64,000 bases of DNA from Tahibacter aquaticus (GCF_004363655.1 NZ_SNZH01000017.1:100537-164536), one strand, 5' to 3'. Numbered from the stretch's first letter, positions 51,131-61,489 are shown. Notes: generated by a model not told the origin, from the letters alone. A program made the numbers and translations.

Positions 51131-54100
51131 TTACAGCCGAGCACGCGCCGAAATCCCCAGCGCAGCAAGAATCCGTCTCACCAAACCTTCTCGCGGTGCC
51201 GCCACGTGCCTGGCCGGGATCTGGAAATCGATGCAGGTTCCCCCGCCCTCCGACGAGTGCAGCAGCAAGGTTCCGCCGATGCGCCGCGCGCGTTCGCGCA
51301 TGCCCTGCAGGCCGAAATGACCGGCGGTGCCGGGTTCGCTCTCCGCCTCGCGCCACTGCGCTGGTACGCCGCAGCCGTCGTCGCGCACGCGCAGGCGCAG
51401 CTTGCGCGGCGAATACGACAGCGTGACATCGATGCGCGTCGCCGCCGCATGCGCTACGGCATTCGCTACCGCTTCGCTGGCGATGAAATAGATCTCTTCG
51501 CTGGCCGCGGCCTGGGTCGGATAGACCCCGCCTTCGATCAGCAGGGCGATTGCCACCGCGCAGCGGTCGCCTGTCTCGGCCACCAGGTTGCGCAATTCGC
51601 TGGCCAGGTCGATGTCGCCCGTGGCATGGGCGCGCAGGCCGCGCACGCGGTCACGGCCTTCGACCAGCATATGCTCGGCGCGGTCCAGCGCCTGCTCGAT
51701 GGCATCCCGTGTCGTGGCCTGCGCCGGCGGCAGGCTTTCGGACACGGCGTGTACGCGCAGCAACAGGCCCTGCACGCCCTGCAGCAACGTGTCGTGCAGC
51801 TCGCGTGCGATGCGCTCGCGTTCGCCGATGCGTTCTTCCATGCGCGCGCGCGCGCGCCGGGCTGCCTGGCCGAAATACCACGCGACGGCGAGCCAGAAGG
51901 CCAGCAATACCAGCGAGGCAAGGGCAACGCGGAACCACCAGGTCTGGTACCACGCGGGCAGCACACGGAATGCGAGCGTGGCCGGCGTCTCGCTCCACGG
52001 CCCCTGCGCATAGCGTGCGGCGACCTCGAAGCGGTAGTCGCCCGGCGTCAGTGCGGTGAAAAACGCCTGGCGGCGCGAACCGGCGTCCTGCCAGTCGGAC
52101 GACAGGCCGTGCAGGCGGTAGCGGAACGCCACCTTCTGCGGCGTGCCCAGCGCCAATGCGGTGTAATCCACTTGTAGCGCCGTCGTCTGCGGGCCGAACA
52201 CCAGCGAGGCCGCGGGTGCGAACCCCGTTTCGTTGGCCTGGACCCGCTCGATCAGCGCCGGCAGTGTGCGCACCGGCGGCAATTGCGTCGGGTCGACCGT
52301 CTGCAGGTTGACGGCGTTGACGAACCACAGCCGTCCGTCGGCCGTCTGCGCCGTGTTGCGAAACGGCGCGCGGCCGGGACGCACGCCGTCGAACCGGTCC
52401 AGTGTCGTACTGGCGATGCTCTCTGTCTCGCCTTGCCACCAGCGTTGCAGGTCGGCGAGCGCGATTCGCACCAACCCGCAGCGCGTATACAGCCAGAGCG
52501 CCTGCGTGTCCTGCTCCAGCGCGCCGGTCACCCCGTCGCAGGGCAGCCCGTCGCGCGCGCGCAGCAGGCGCTGCCGGCCGGCGCGATGGATCAGCAAGCC
52601 CGACTCGGTAGACGCATACAGCGTGCTGTCTCGCCCCAGCGTCAGCTGCAGCACCGGCCTGTCAGCGCCGTCGGCCAGGGGCAGGGTTTCGAGCGCGCCG
52701 TCGCGGTAGCGCGCGAGCCCGCCCGTTCTGAGGCCCAGCCATAACCCGCCGGCGGGGTCGGCAGCGAGCTTGGTGCTGGTCGCGACGACTTCGTCGAGCG
52801 CCTTTCCCGCCCGGATGCGCACGAGCTTCTTGGATACGCGCGCCCAGATGTTCCGGTCTGTGTCTTCGGCCAGGCTGTACACCATGCCGATCGTTGCACC
52901 GTCGAGTCCCGGCACCGGCGTAAATGTCTTCCCGTCGTAGATATACAGCGCATTGTCGATGCCGATCCATTGGCGACCGGCGTGGTCTTCCAGCATCGCA
53001 GTGACTTGGTTGCCGGGCAGCCCCGCTCCCTGCCGCAGTGCGCGGATGCCGTCGTCGCGTACCTGGTCGATGGCGCCGGGATTGGCCACCCAGACGCCGC
53101 TGTCGCGCGTGGCCAGCAGCGTCACCGCCTCATCGGCGCTGAGCCCTTCGTCGTGGGAGAAGGTGATGACCGGCAGGTCGCGAAAGCGATCGAGTCCGCC
53201 GGACGTCGACACCCAGAGGTTGCCTTCGCGATCTTCGTAGAACCAGTACACGCTGCTGCCGGACAAGCCCTGTTCGCTGCGGAAGTGATCGAACTGATTG
53301 CCGCGCAGGCGCCAGATGCCGTCGTTCAGCGTGCCGATCCAGAGCGTGTCGTGGCTGTCGACGTAGAGCGCGCGCACCGACAGCGTCGTACCGTCCAGTC
53401 CCGGCACGGCGACGGGCGAAAAGGCGTCGGTGCCCAGGCGGTTCAAGCCCAGGCCGGGGCCGGTCGCGTCGACGCCTACCCAGGCTGGTGCCGTGCCGCG
53501 TGTCGCCAGTACCAGCACGCCCGGGATGCCGGCTGTGGCTTTTGCGGTGTTGTATATCTGTGTGCTCTTCGAGCCGCGCTTCCAGCGCAGCACGGAAATA
53601 TCGGTACTCAACAGCAGCGAGCCGTCGCTGTCCTGCAGCAGCGAACCGATGCAACAGCTGTTCGGCGGCAGGTCGAGGCCGTCGGCCGCGCCGAAACACT
53701 CGACGCGTTCGGCCACCACCCGGCACAGCGGCGTACCGGTCGGATTGGACGCGCTGCTGGTAAACCACAGCACGCCGTCGCTGTCTTCGAACGTCGCGCT
53801 GATGCTCCGGTTGGCCTCGGGAAAGCGCGTGAGCACACCGTTGCGCAGCCGGGCCAGCCCGCGCCCCGTGCCTATCCACAGCGCGCCGTCGCGCGTGGCC
53901 CGCAGCGAGGTGATGAACGCATCGGGCAGCTCGCCCAGCGCCGGATCCAGCGGCACGAAGCGCACGCCGTCGAAGTGGACCAGCCCTGCCTGGGTGCCTA
54001 TCCACAGGTAGCCGTCGAGCGACTGGGCGATCGGATAAGTGGATGCCGGCAGCAGGCCGTCTTCCAGGCGCCACGCGGTGTGGCCGTACTGGGAGATCTT

Positions 54101-54181
54101 CCATTGCGGGTTCAGTGCGAACGCCGCGTCGGCGAGCACGAGCAACAGCAAGGCCCAGGCAATCAGCGATCCGTGTTTCAT
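51131..54181 (-). CDS. Beta-propeller (Reg_prop/Y_Y_Y) sensor histidine kinase, NarX-like
   Basis: This 1016-residue membrane sensor has a signal/anchor segment (3-23), two periplasmic seven-bladed Reg_prop propellers (about 25-640; repeats like SLDGYLWIGTQAGLVHFDG), a Y_Y_Y domain (about 660-730), a membrane segment (742-763), HisKA_3 with the phospho-histidine in RIARELHDTLLQG (about 795), and HATPase (about 880-975; SEAVANAVAHA, DDGCGVP, FGLQGMRERA). This layout is that of sensors for carbohydrate or stress signals with a NarL-type partner. No regulator adjoins it. The ATG at 54181 gives the signal segment. Confidence 0.92.
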   Translation of the reverse strand: MKHGSLIAWALLLLVLADAAFALNPQWKISQYGHTAWRLEDGLLPASTYPIAQSLDGYLWIGTQAGLVHFDGVRFVPLDPALGELPDAFITSLRATRDGALWIGTGRGLARLRNGVLTRFPEANRSISATFEDSDGVLWFTSSASNPTGTPLCRVVAERVECFGAADGLDLPPNSCCIGSLLQDSDGSLLLSTDISVLRWKRGSKSTQIYNTAKATAGIPGVLVLATRGTAPAWVGVDATGPGLGLNRLGTDAFSPVAVPGLDGTTLSVRALYVDSHDTLWIGTLNDGIWRLRGNQFDHFRSEQGLSGSSVYWFYEDREGNLWVSTSGGLDRFRDLPVITFSHDEGLSADEAVTLLATRDSGVWVANPGAIDQVRDDGIRALRQGAGLPGNQVTAMLEDHAGRQWIGIDNALYIYDGKTFTPVPGLDGATIGMVYSLAEDTDRNIWARVSKKLVRIRAGKALDEVVATSTKLAADPAGGLWLGLRTGGLARYRDGALETLPLADGADRPVLQLTLGRDSTLYASTESGLLIHRAGRQRLLRARDGLPCDGVTGALEQDTQALWLYTRCGLVRIALADLQRWWQGETESIASTTLDRFDGVRPGRAPFRNTAQTADGRLWFVNAVNLQTVDPTQLPPVRTLPALIERVQANETGFAPAASLVFGPQTTALQVDYTALALGTPQKVAFRYRLHGLSSDWQDAGSRRQAFFTALTPGDYRFEVAARYAQGPWSETPATLAFRVLPAWYQTWWFRVALASLVLLAFWLAVAWYFGQAARRARARMEERIGERERIARELHDTLLQGVQGLLLRVHAVSESLPPAQATTRDAIEQALDRAEHMLVEGRDRVRGLRAHATGDIDLASELRNLVAETGDRCAVAIALLIEGGVYPTQAAASEEIYFIASEAVANAVAHAAATRIDVTLSYSPRKLRLRVRDDGCGVPAQWREAESEPGTAGHFGLQGMRERARRIGGTLLLHSSEGGGTCIDFQIPARHVAAPREGLVRRILAALGISARARL

Positions 54182-54421
54182 CCGGCATGACCCTCGCAAC
54201 GTGTCCCTGGCCTGGCTTTGGCACATTCGTGGGGCCAGGACTTGTCCGCCCCGTCGCTGGCCAGTGGAGTCTTATAGGTCCTCAAGGCTCCGCATGCCAG
54301 CGCGACGCGTGCTGCGTGAATTCAGTGGCCGCTCCGCATTCGGCACGCAGATGCAATCGCGCCGGACCGGTTCGCCGGACACTGCGGCAGTCCACCCGCC
54401 GCACCCACCCAGGAGAGCCTC

Positions 54422-55111
54422 ATGCCCCGCACCGAACCCCGTCCTACACTGAGCGAGAAAGGGCTGCTCACGCCCGCCAACTGCGTCGTGGCGATGATCG
54501 ACCTGCAGCCGCAGATGCTGTTCGGCGTCTGCAACTTCGACCGCCAGACCGTCATCAACAACAACGTGCTGCTGGCCAAGGCCAGCCGCGTCTTCGACGT
54601 ACCGCTGGTGCTGTCGACGATCGAGTCGAAATCCTTCAGCGGCAATACCTGGCCGCAAGTCACCGCCGTGCTGCCCGGCAACGAACCGATCGAACGTTCC
54701 AGCATGAATGCCTGGGACGACGCCAACTTCGTCGCCGCCATTGCCAGGACTGGCCGCAAGAAAATCGTGCTGGCCGGCCTGTGGACCGAAACCTGCGTCG
54801 CGCTGCCCACGATCCAGGCGCTGCACGACGGCTTCGAGGTCTACGTCGTCGAAGACTGCTGCGGCGACGTCAGCGCGCTGGCCCATGACAACGCGATGAA
54901 GCGGATGCTGCAGGCCGGCGCCAGGCCGGTGACGGCGCTGTCGGTGCTGCTCGAATGGCAGCGCGACTGGGCGCATCGCGGCACCTACGACGCGGTAATG
55001 GATTTGGCCAAGGCGCACTGCGGTGTCTACGGCATCGGCGTGGAATACGCCTACACCATGGTGCACGGCGCGCCGCCGACACAGTTTCCGGCGTATACCG
55101 TGCCGGAATGA
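54422..55111 (+). CDS. Isochorismatase-family cysteine hydrolase (YcaC-like)
   Basis: The 229-residue protein has the cysteine hydrolase triad D27 (AMIDLQPQM), a lysine at 113/114 (TGRKKIVLAGL) and C125 (WTETCVALPT), with a cis-peptide-type bulge before the cysteine. It resembles YcaC-type hydrolases of unknown substrate rather than true isochorismatases. AGGAGAG lies 5 bp upstream of the ATG. It is divergent from the sensor kinase gene (240 bp). Confidence 0.9.
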   Translation: MPRTEPRPTLSEKGLLTPANCVVAMIDLQPQMLFGVCNFDRQTVINNNVLLAKASRVFDVPLVLSTIESKSFSGNTWPQVTAVLPGNEPIERSSMNAWDDANFVAAIARTGRKKIVLAGLWTETCVALPTIQALHDGFEVYVVEDCCGDVSALAHDNAMKRMLQAGARPVTALSVLLEWQRDWAHRGTYDAVMDLAKAHCGVYGIGVEYAYTMVHGAPPTQFPAYTVPE

Positions 55112-55293
55112 AGCGCTATGGGGTGGTGTGGGTCGCAGCGCCGTCGTAGCGGGTGGCGTGGACCGGAGCAGGGCAGCGACGCCGTGAAGAGGACTCAGGC
55201 GGCGTGCGCACACCGGCCTGGTCTGGCTTGCAGGTAGGGGGATTCGCCGTCCCTGCGCGTCTGCTCTGGTGGAAAACGACAACGGAGCCGTCC

Positions 55294-55773
55294 ATGAAAC
55301 CCTTGCTTGCCCGCCTGCTGATGACATTGTGCGCGTTCCTGTTCCTCGGCGATGCCCAGGCCTACTGGACGGTGCAGAGCTGGAACTACGCGCCGGAGAT
55401 TGCCCCGCGACTGACGCTGGTAGGCATGTCCCCCAGCAGCTGCATTCCCGAGCAGGCCAGTGTCAGCCTCGCCGGCAATGTCATCACTGTGCACTTGTCG
55501 CCAGAACCGACAGTCTGCTTTTCCGCCTTCCGCCCCTGGGACCTGTCGGTCGATATGCGTGGCATCCCGAGCGGCCATTACCGTGTCGACGTGACCGAAG
55601 GCAGCGCCACGCACACGTTGGTAACCACGTTCGAGGTCGATATCGTATTCATGGTCGGCGCACCGGAAACGGTTCCCGCTGCCAGCCCGGCGATGCTGGC
55701 GTTCCTGGCGGTGCTGCTATGCCTGGGCGCGGCGTGGATGCGGCGGCGGCGGGGTGCGTGGCGAGCGGCTTGA
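55294..55773 (+). CDS. Exported protein with C-terminal sorting-type tail
   Basis: I do not recognise the core of this 159-residue protein. It has a signal peptide (1-23), a mature domain of about 100 residues with three cysteines, and a tail of Pro-containing motif VPAASP (127-132), hydrophobic helix (133-149) and RRRR (150-153). That tripartite form is the one of PEP-CTERM/IPTL-CTERM-like sorting signals, suggesting surface delivery through an exosortase-type enzyme elsewhere. GGAG lies 7 bp upstream of the ATG. Confidence 0.75.
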   Translation: MKPLLARLLMTLCAFLFLGDAQAYWTVQSWNYAPEIAPRLTLVGMSPSSCIPEQASVSLAGNVITVHLSPEPTVCFSAFRPWDLSVDMRGIPSGHYRVDVTEGSATHTLVTTFEVDIVFMVGAPETVPAASPAMLAFLAVLLCLGAAWMRRRRGAWRAA

Positions 55774-55920
55774 GCAATGGCCGGGCGCGGCAGCAGTTCC
55801 TGCACGGACCGCTTGTCAGGCAATGGAACTGCTGCACGCTGGAATGGCTGGACTTGGCGGGAGCACGTTCGAACACGTTGTTCGCGACGTTCGACCGATG
55901 AAAGCGGGATCGTGTCTGAC

Positions 55921-58900
55921 CTATGCCGGGTTTCCCGCCGGAGCCCCATCCGCAAGCAGCATGTCGAGCAATCGGCCGGCGTTCACAGGCTCGCTGAACA
56001 GGTAGCCCTGGGCCTCGTCGCAGCCCAGTAAATTGAGCAAACGCGCCTGCTCCTCTGTTTCGACGCCTTCCGCGATGACCTTGAGCTTGAGGGCATGCGC
56101 GAGCGCGATAATGCTCGATACGAGGATGTAGCCCTGCGGGCCAGTGGTCATGCCCATGACGAAGGCGCGATCGATCTTGAGCGACGTAATGGGCAAGCGT
56201 GAGATATAGGCGAGCGACGAGTAGCCCGTGCCGAAGTCGTCCACCACGATGCTGACGCCCAGGCTGCGGATCGTTTCGAGCATGCTGATCTTGTGGTCGA
56301 CGTCGTCCATGATGACGCTTTCGGTAATTTCGAGTTCCAGGGTGTTGCCATCGTCTCCTGCGATCAGGCGCGCGATCTGCTCGGGGAAAGTGGGCTGGTT
56401 CAATTGCAGCGCGGATACGTTGACCGCCACCCGGATCGGGGCGGCTCCGGCATCGCGCCAGATCCTGGCATCGTCGAGTGCGCGCCGAAGCGCCCACTTG
56501 CCCACGGTGCTGATCAAGCCGGTTTCCTCGAGTACGGAAATAAAGCGTGCCGGCAGCACCAGCGGCTGTCCGGGCTCTTGCCAGCGGATCAGTGCTTCCA
56601 CACCGCAGATCCGCCGGTCGGCGAAACGCAGCTTGGGCTGGTACTGGAGGACGAACTCCTCGTGCTCGATAGCTCGCCGAAGCCTGGACTCGAGCGCCAA
56701 CGCCGCGTTGACGGTGGTATTCATGCCCACTGCGTAGAAGACCAAGGACTCGACGGTGGCGCGCGCTTTGCGCAAGGCCGATTCGGCGTTGCGCAGCAGC
56801 GATTCGGCGTCGTCGCCGTCGCCTGGTGAAACAGCAGCACCAATGCGACAGCCCATGCGGACCTCTTCGCCACCGACATAGAACGGCTTCTCGAAACAGT
56901 GGCGGACCACTTGTTCGAAATCGCGAGCAAGCTCCGGAGCGGTAGGCCGATCGCCGATCCGTAAGGCGAACAGGTCGGGGCCAAGTCGTGCAGCAAACGG
57001 ATGCTGGTCGCGCAACCGCGTTGCGACCTGAACCAGCAGGTCGTCGCCCGCGCGCCGCCCCAGCGTTTCGTTGATGCGGCGAAAGCGCACCAGATCGAGT
57101 AGCGCCACGCAGACGACGGGGGCGCTCTGGGACGTCTTGGCCAGTTGCTGCGACAGGAGCTCGGCAAACCAAGTCCGGTTAGGCAGTCCGGTCAGCGCAT
57201 CGTGATGGGCGAGATAGCGGATGCGGTCGGTCTTCAGCAGGTGATCGAGCGCAAAAGAAATGTCGCTTGCCAGGCGCAGCAGAAGTTCGGTCTCTTCCTT
57301 GTCGAAGAAGTTCACGATGGGGGAATGAATCGAGATGACTCCGACAGTGCGCTCTTCGATGACCAGAGGCAGAAGCGCGAAAGAACGCGACCCCGAATCC
57401 AGCAGTTTCGTTCGTTCGGGAGCTGTCGGGTCGTTCGCGATGTCGTTGCAGACGATCGGTGCGCGGCCGGCGAGCACGCGCTCCACTACGCCGCCTGTCG
57501 AGGCGGCATTGACGACAAGCCGATGCTGCATGTCCTCGAAGAATTCGTCGCGGGCGCCGGCCCAGGCGAGGATGCGCAGGGGAGCAATGCCTTCATCGAC
57601 CAGGCCGATCCAGGCTTTCGCGAGTTGTCCCGTATCCACCAGGATCCGGCAAGCCTGTCGAAACAGTTCGTCGCGATCGGTGGCGCGCACAATCAGGCTG
57701 TTGATGCTGCTGAGCACCGCGTAGCCCCGGTTCAACTGCCGGACCTTGTCCTGGGTCTGCCGTTCGGCAGTGACGTCCTGGATGGTATTGAACGTCCGCA
57801 GGCCGCTTGCGTTGGCGCGAGCCTCCAGCGGTTCGAGGATATGCAGCATCCGCCTCCATTCGCCTGCGCGTCGGAGCCGGTATTCGCAATCGGAGCGGCG
57901 GCTGTTGCGACGGGTCTCGTCCACGGCTCGTTGCAAGCCGGCGCGGTCGTCCTCATGCACGAATTCCATCCACTCGGCCACAGTGCGCGGCAGTCGATCC
58001 GCTGCCTCGCCGAGCAGCGTCGCGAACGACTCCGATCGTTCTTCCACCTCGCCCTGCGCATTGACGATCGCATGCGCCATCTTGGCCATGTCCTGCGCGC
58101 GCCGGAGACCTGCTTCGCTGTCTTGCAACGCTGCCTGGGCAAGCCGGCGGTCGGTGACGTCACGGATGAATGCCGTGAACAGGTGGCCGCGCGAGGTGGG
58201 CAGGCGCGAGATGTTGGCTTCAATCGGGAACTCGGTGCCGTCCGTTCGCAATGCAGTAACTTCGCGCGGACCCATGGGCCGTCCGACGTCTGCTTCCCGG
58301 GCAAATGCAGCCATGTGGCCGCTATGTGCATCACGCGACTGCGACGGAATGAAATCGCCGAGTGGCCGGCCGATCGCCTGATCCGCATCGCAGCAGAACA
58401 TGCGTCCTGCGGCGGCATTGAAGAGCACGATGCGGTGCGACTCGTCGACTGCAATTATGGCGTCCATCGCGGAGGCAATCAGCCCCGACAGACGTGCCTG
58501 GGTTTCCAGCAAGCCCTCGTGCGTTCGCTCGAGCTCCAGTCCCTTTTCCTCGAGCTTGTGAATCAGCACCTCGTTGTACTGCTTCATGAGCGGGGCAGGC
58601 TCGCCGACGGACGGGCTGCGCTTCATCGCGTCGCCACGCGACGCGTCGCCGGCGGCCAGCAGCGCCGCGATGATCCGACCGATCGGCGCAGGCTTGGCAA
58701 GGTAGGCGTCCGCGCCGAGGGATTCGGCCAGCTTGCGATCGCCGGGCGAATTGTAGGTGCTGGTATAGAGCACGAACGGCAAGCGCGCGATCGCGGCACG
58801 ACTGCGCACTTCCATGCACAGGCGGTAGCCGTCCATCCGGGGCATCAGGATGTCGGAGACGACGCCGTCGAACGTTTCCCGCTCCAGCAGATCGAGCGCC

Positions 58901-59004
58901 TCGACACCGTCCATGGCCTGCTCGACCACGTGGCCTTCGCCCTCCAGCTGCGCGCGGAGCAATTTGAGATTGAGCTCGTGGTCATCGACGATGAGCAGCT
59001 TCAC
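55921..59004 (-). CDS. Receiver-PAS-PAS-GAF-GGDEF-EAL protein, likely c-di-GMP phosphodiesterase
   Basis: From a GTG start at 59004 (AAGGA 9 bp upstream) it is 1027 residues: receiver (1-118; D51 in VVSDILMPR), coiled coil, two PAS (about 170-290, 300-420), GAF (445-590), GGDEF (600-760) and EAL (775-1015). GGDEF is degenerate (GPDLF), so cyclase activity is unlikely. EAL keeps EALIRWQ, NVSALQL, EITES, DDFGTGYSSLAY, KIDRAF and EGVETE, so phosphodiesterase activity is likely. The start overlaps the stop of the preceding receiver gene (GTGA), making it the output of the kinase operon. Confidence 0.93.
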   Translation of the reverse strand: MKLLIVDDHELNLKLLRAQLEGEGHVVEQAMDGVEALDLLERETFDGVVSDILMPRMDGYRLCMEVRSRAAIARLPFVLYTSTYNSPGDRKLAESLGADAYLAKPAPIGRIIAALLAAGDASRGDAMKRSPSVGEPAPLMKQYNEVLIHKLEEKGLELERTHEGLLETQARLSGLIASAMDAIIAVDESHRIVLFNAAAGRMFCCDADQAIGRPLGDFIPSQSRDAHSGHMAAFAREADVGRPMGPREVTALRTDGTEFPIEANISRLPTSRGHLFTAFIRDVTDRRLAQAALQDSEAGLRRAQDMAKMAHAIVNAQGEVEERSESFATLLGEAADRLPRTVAEWMEFVHEDDRAGLQRAVDETRRNSRRSDCEYRLRRAGEWRRMLHILEPLEARANASGLRTFNTIQDVTAERQTQDKVRQLNRGYAVLSSINSLIVRATDRDELFRQACRILVDTGQLAKAWIGLVDEGIAPLRILAWAGARDEFFEDMQHRLVVNAASTGGVVERVLAGRAPIVCNDIANDPTAPERTKLLDSGSRSFALLPLVIEERTVGVISIHSPIVNFFDKEETELLLRLASDISFALDHLLKTDRIRYLAHHDALTGLPNRTWFAELLSQQLAKTSQSAPVVCVALLDLVRFRRINETLGRRAGDDLLVQVATRLRDQHPFAARLGPDLFALRIGDRPTAPELARDFEQVVRHCFEKPFYVGGEEVRMGCRIGAAVSPGDGDDAESLLRNAESALRKARATVESLVFYAVGMNTTVNAALALESRLRRAIEHEEFVLQYQPKLRFADRRICGVEALIRWQEPGQPLVLPARFISVLEETGLISTVGKWALRRALDDARIWRDAGAAPIRVAVNVSALQLNQPTFPEQIARLIAGDDGNTLELEITESVIMDDVDHKISMLETIRSLGVSIVVDDFGTGYSSLAYISRLPITSLKIDRAFVMGMTTGPQGYILVSSIIALAHALKLKVIAEGVETEEQARLLNLLGCDEAQGYLFSEPVNAGRLLDMLLADGAPAGNPA

Positions 59005-59381
59005 GGTGCTGGGTCCTTGCGCAGGAAGGCGAGGATCTGCGTCGGGAACGTGCGTGTGTTGATCGGCTTGGTGATATAGCCGTCGCAGCCGCACGCCAGT
59101 GCCTTTTCCTCGTCGCCTTTCATGGCAAAGGCCGAAAGGGCGATGATCGGCACGCTGCGCAGGTCAAGGCTGGCCTTCAGAAGCCGGGTCAATTCCAGTC
59201 CGTCCATACCCGGCAGCGCGATATCCATGAGAATAAGATCGGGTCGTTTCCTGCCGAGCAACGCCAGCGCCTCGTCGGCATCGGCCGCGTGCAGCACCTC
59301 ATGGCCTTCGATCTGCAGCACCTCGGATGCCAGCTTGAGGTTGGTCGCGTTGTCGTCGACCACCAGGATGCACGCGTTCAT
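59001..59381 (-). CDS. Single-domain CheY-like response regulator
   Basis: This 126-residue receiver of the PleD/DivK type has D9/D10, phospho-acceptor D53 ([10 protein letters not shown]), and K105 (YITKPINT). It has no output domain, so it probably relays phosphate from the kinase encoded just upstream to another protein, or binds a target directly. Both junctions are 4-bp overlaps: its ATG with the kinase stop and its stop with the GTG of the EAL gene. Confidence 0.93.
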   Translation of the reverse strand: MNACILVVDDNATNLKLASEVLQIEGHEVLHAADADEALALLGRKRPDLILMDIALPGMDGLELTRLLKASLDLRSVPIIALSAFAMKGDEEKALACGCDGYITKPINTRTFPTQILAFLRKDPAP

Positions 59382-60856
59382 TCGGCAGGCTCGCCCTGTG
59401 GCAGTTCGACGGTGAACACGCTGCCCTCGCCAGAGCGGCTCGCCACGCCGATCGTTCCGCCCTGAAACTCGACCAGCTTGCGCGTGAGCGCCAATCCCAG
59501 GCCCGTGCCCTCGTGCCGCCTCGTGCTGCCCGAATCCAGCTGGGTGAATTCGTGGAAGATCTTCTCCAGGTCGGACTCGTCGATGCCGATGCCCGTGTCG
59601 CGCACGCTAAGGCGCAGCGTGCGTAATCCCTCCCGTTCGGCGCGAACCGTTATGGAGCCGCCTTCGTCGGTAAATTTCAGCGCATTGGACAATAAATTAT
59701 AAAGTACCTGTTTGAATTTCTGCTGGTCCAGCACGGCAATCTGCGCATTCTTTAGCACTTCCACGGTGACCATGATGCCCTTGTGTTTCGACATCGGCGA
59801 TACCACGGCGCAGATCTCATCGACCGCTTTCGCGACATCGAATGACTCGGGATAGAGTTCCATCCGGCCTGCTTCAACCTTGGACAGGTCCAGCACGTCA
59901 TTGATCAGGTGCAGCAGATGCTGGCCGCTGCGCAGAATGTCGTTGAGAAATTCCTTTTGCTTGTCGTTGAGCGGGCCTGCCTTCCCGTCCACGAGCAGTT
60001 CCGAGAAACCGATGATGCCGTTCAGCGGCGTGCGCAGTTCGTGCGACATGTTGGCCAGGAATTCGCTCTTCATCCGGCTGGCGTGGTGCAGCCGCAGCTC
60101 GATGCGCTTGCGCTCGGTAATGTCGCGGATCGCGCTCGATACCAGGGTTTCGTCTTTGGTTTCGAGCGGACTCAGGCTGATCTCGATGGGAAACTCCGTT
60201 CCGTCCTGGCGGCGCCCGTACAGCTCCAGCCCGGCGCCCATGGGACGTATGCGAGGATCGGCAAAGAAGCCGTCGCGGCGTTGCGGGTGGGTATGGCGAA
60301 ATCGCTCGGGCAGCAGCATCTCGATCTTTGACCCGGTCATCATCGCGCGGTCGTAGCCAAACAGGGTTTCCGCCTGCGTGTTGACGATGACAATGTCGCC
60401 CGCCCGATTGACGATGATGATCGCATCCGGTGCGGACTCGAGCAGGCCGCGAAACTTCAGTTCGGCCTTCTTGCGGTCGCTGATGTCCCGGATCGCGCTT
60501 ATCACCAATGTGCCGTCTTCCGTTTCTATGGGACTGAGGCTGATTTCAACCGGGAAGTCAGTGCCGTTCTTGCGCAGGCCGAACAGTTCGATTTCGCGAC
60601 CCATCGCCCTGGGACCGGGGTCGGCAAAATAGATCGAGCGGTGAGCAACATGCGCATCGCGGCTTGCGGGTGGCAGCAAGGTCTCGATGGGCCTGCCCTG
60701 GAGTTCACCGCCTTCGTAGCCGAACAGGCGTTCGGCTTGACGGTTGCAGAGCACGATAGTGCCCGCACGGCTCACCACGACGATGCCGTCGGGAATGGAC
60801 TCGAGCAGATCCTTGAAACGCGCCAGGACCGCCTCACGCTGCAAGCCGGTGTGCAC
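59378..60856 (-). CDS. PAS-PAS sensor histidine kinase
   Basis: This 492-residue soluble kinase has two similar PAS domains (14-135 and 136-255, each with [20 protein letters not shown] sequence), HisKA with H272 ([19 protein letters not shown]), and HATPase (about 370-488; [32 protein letters not shown]). The PAS repeats probably arose by duplication. The start is GTG at 60856. It heads a three-gene operon with a receiver and an EAL protein; the signal is unknown. Confidence 0.92.
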   Translation of the reverse strand: MHTGLQREAVLARFKDLLESIPDGIVVVSRAGTIVLCNRQAERLFGYEGGELQGRPIETLLPPASRDAHVAHRSIYFADPGPRAMGREIELFGLRKNGTDFPVEISLSPIETEDGTLVISAIRDISDRKKAELKFRGLLESAPDAIIIVNRAGDIVIVNTQAETLFGYDRAMMTGSKIEMLLPERFRHTHPQRRDGFFADPRIRPMGAGLELYGRRQDGTEFPIEISLSPLETKDETLVSSAIRDITERKRIELRLHHASRMKSEFLANMSHELRTPLNGIIGFSELLVDGKAGPLNDKQKEFLNDILRSGQHLLHLINDVLDLSKVEAGRMELYPESFDVAKAVDEICAVVSPMSKHKGIMVTVEVLKNAQIAVLDQQKFKQVLYNLLSNALKFTDEGGSITVRAEREGLRTLRLSVRDTGIGIDESDLEKIFHEFTQLDSGSTRRHEGTGLGLALTRKLVEFQGGTIGVASRSGEGSVFTVELPQGEPAE

Positions 60857-61489
60857 TTTGTTGTCCAGGCAGGGTTTGAAATTTCAGTATGCGCCGTGTT
60901 GAGCGCGTCCGACACGTTGTAATTGTGAAGGACGGCGCGCCGTCGCCTCGCAGAAACCGTCGCCAGATTGCCCCTTCGTCGGCTACCGGAGCGCCGGGCG
61001 ATGCTTGCGGAAGCGCGTGCGTCAATCGCGCCAAAAGCCCCTTGAAGAGCCTCGCGCGAATGCATTGCGAGACGGGACATTGAGTTACAACGCTCGCCTC
61101 CTTTGCCAGGACAGAAAAGACCGTCGCTGGTTGCTCCACGCCCATTGTGCTCCCCATACCCTGAGCGCATGATGCAAAGACAGATATGCCGCAATGCGCT
61201 TTCTGCTCTGGATTTTTGTCTGAGCGGCTTTTTTGCTGTGGCCGGCGTCCAGGTTGTTCCTGGCTGTTGTGAAGTTGGTATAAATTCTCAATAAATATAA
61301 ATATTTTCAAAGACTTGAGTCGGATCGAAGACTGTGGCCAGTTCTTTTTGGCAGCGCTGACGCCTGACAGGCAGAGAGGATCTGTCGATTCGATCGGGAA
61401 GCCAGGTTGTCGGGGCCGAAAGGCCGCCAAACCTCCTCATCCGGCAGCCGTAGGTTGCGTTCTGACGGGCTCATGGTTGCTTCAGGTCA
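60857..61489. other. Divergent intergenic region with an AT-rich island
   Basis: This 633-bp gap lies between the kinase operon and the chimeric gene. A stretch at 61279-61316 (TATAAATTCTCAATAAATAT and following) is strongly AT-rich in a GC-rich setting and contains several TATAAA/AAATATTT motifs suitable as -10 boxes on both strands. No frame in the region has family features. It probably carries one or both promoters. Confidence 0.5.
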
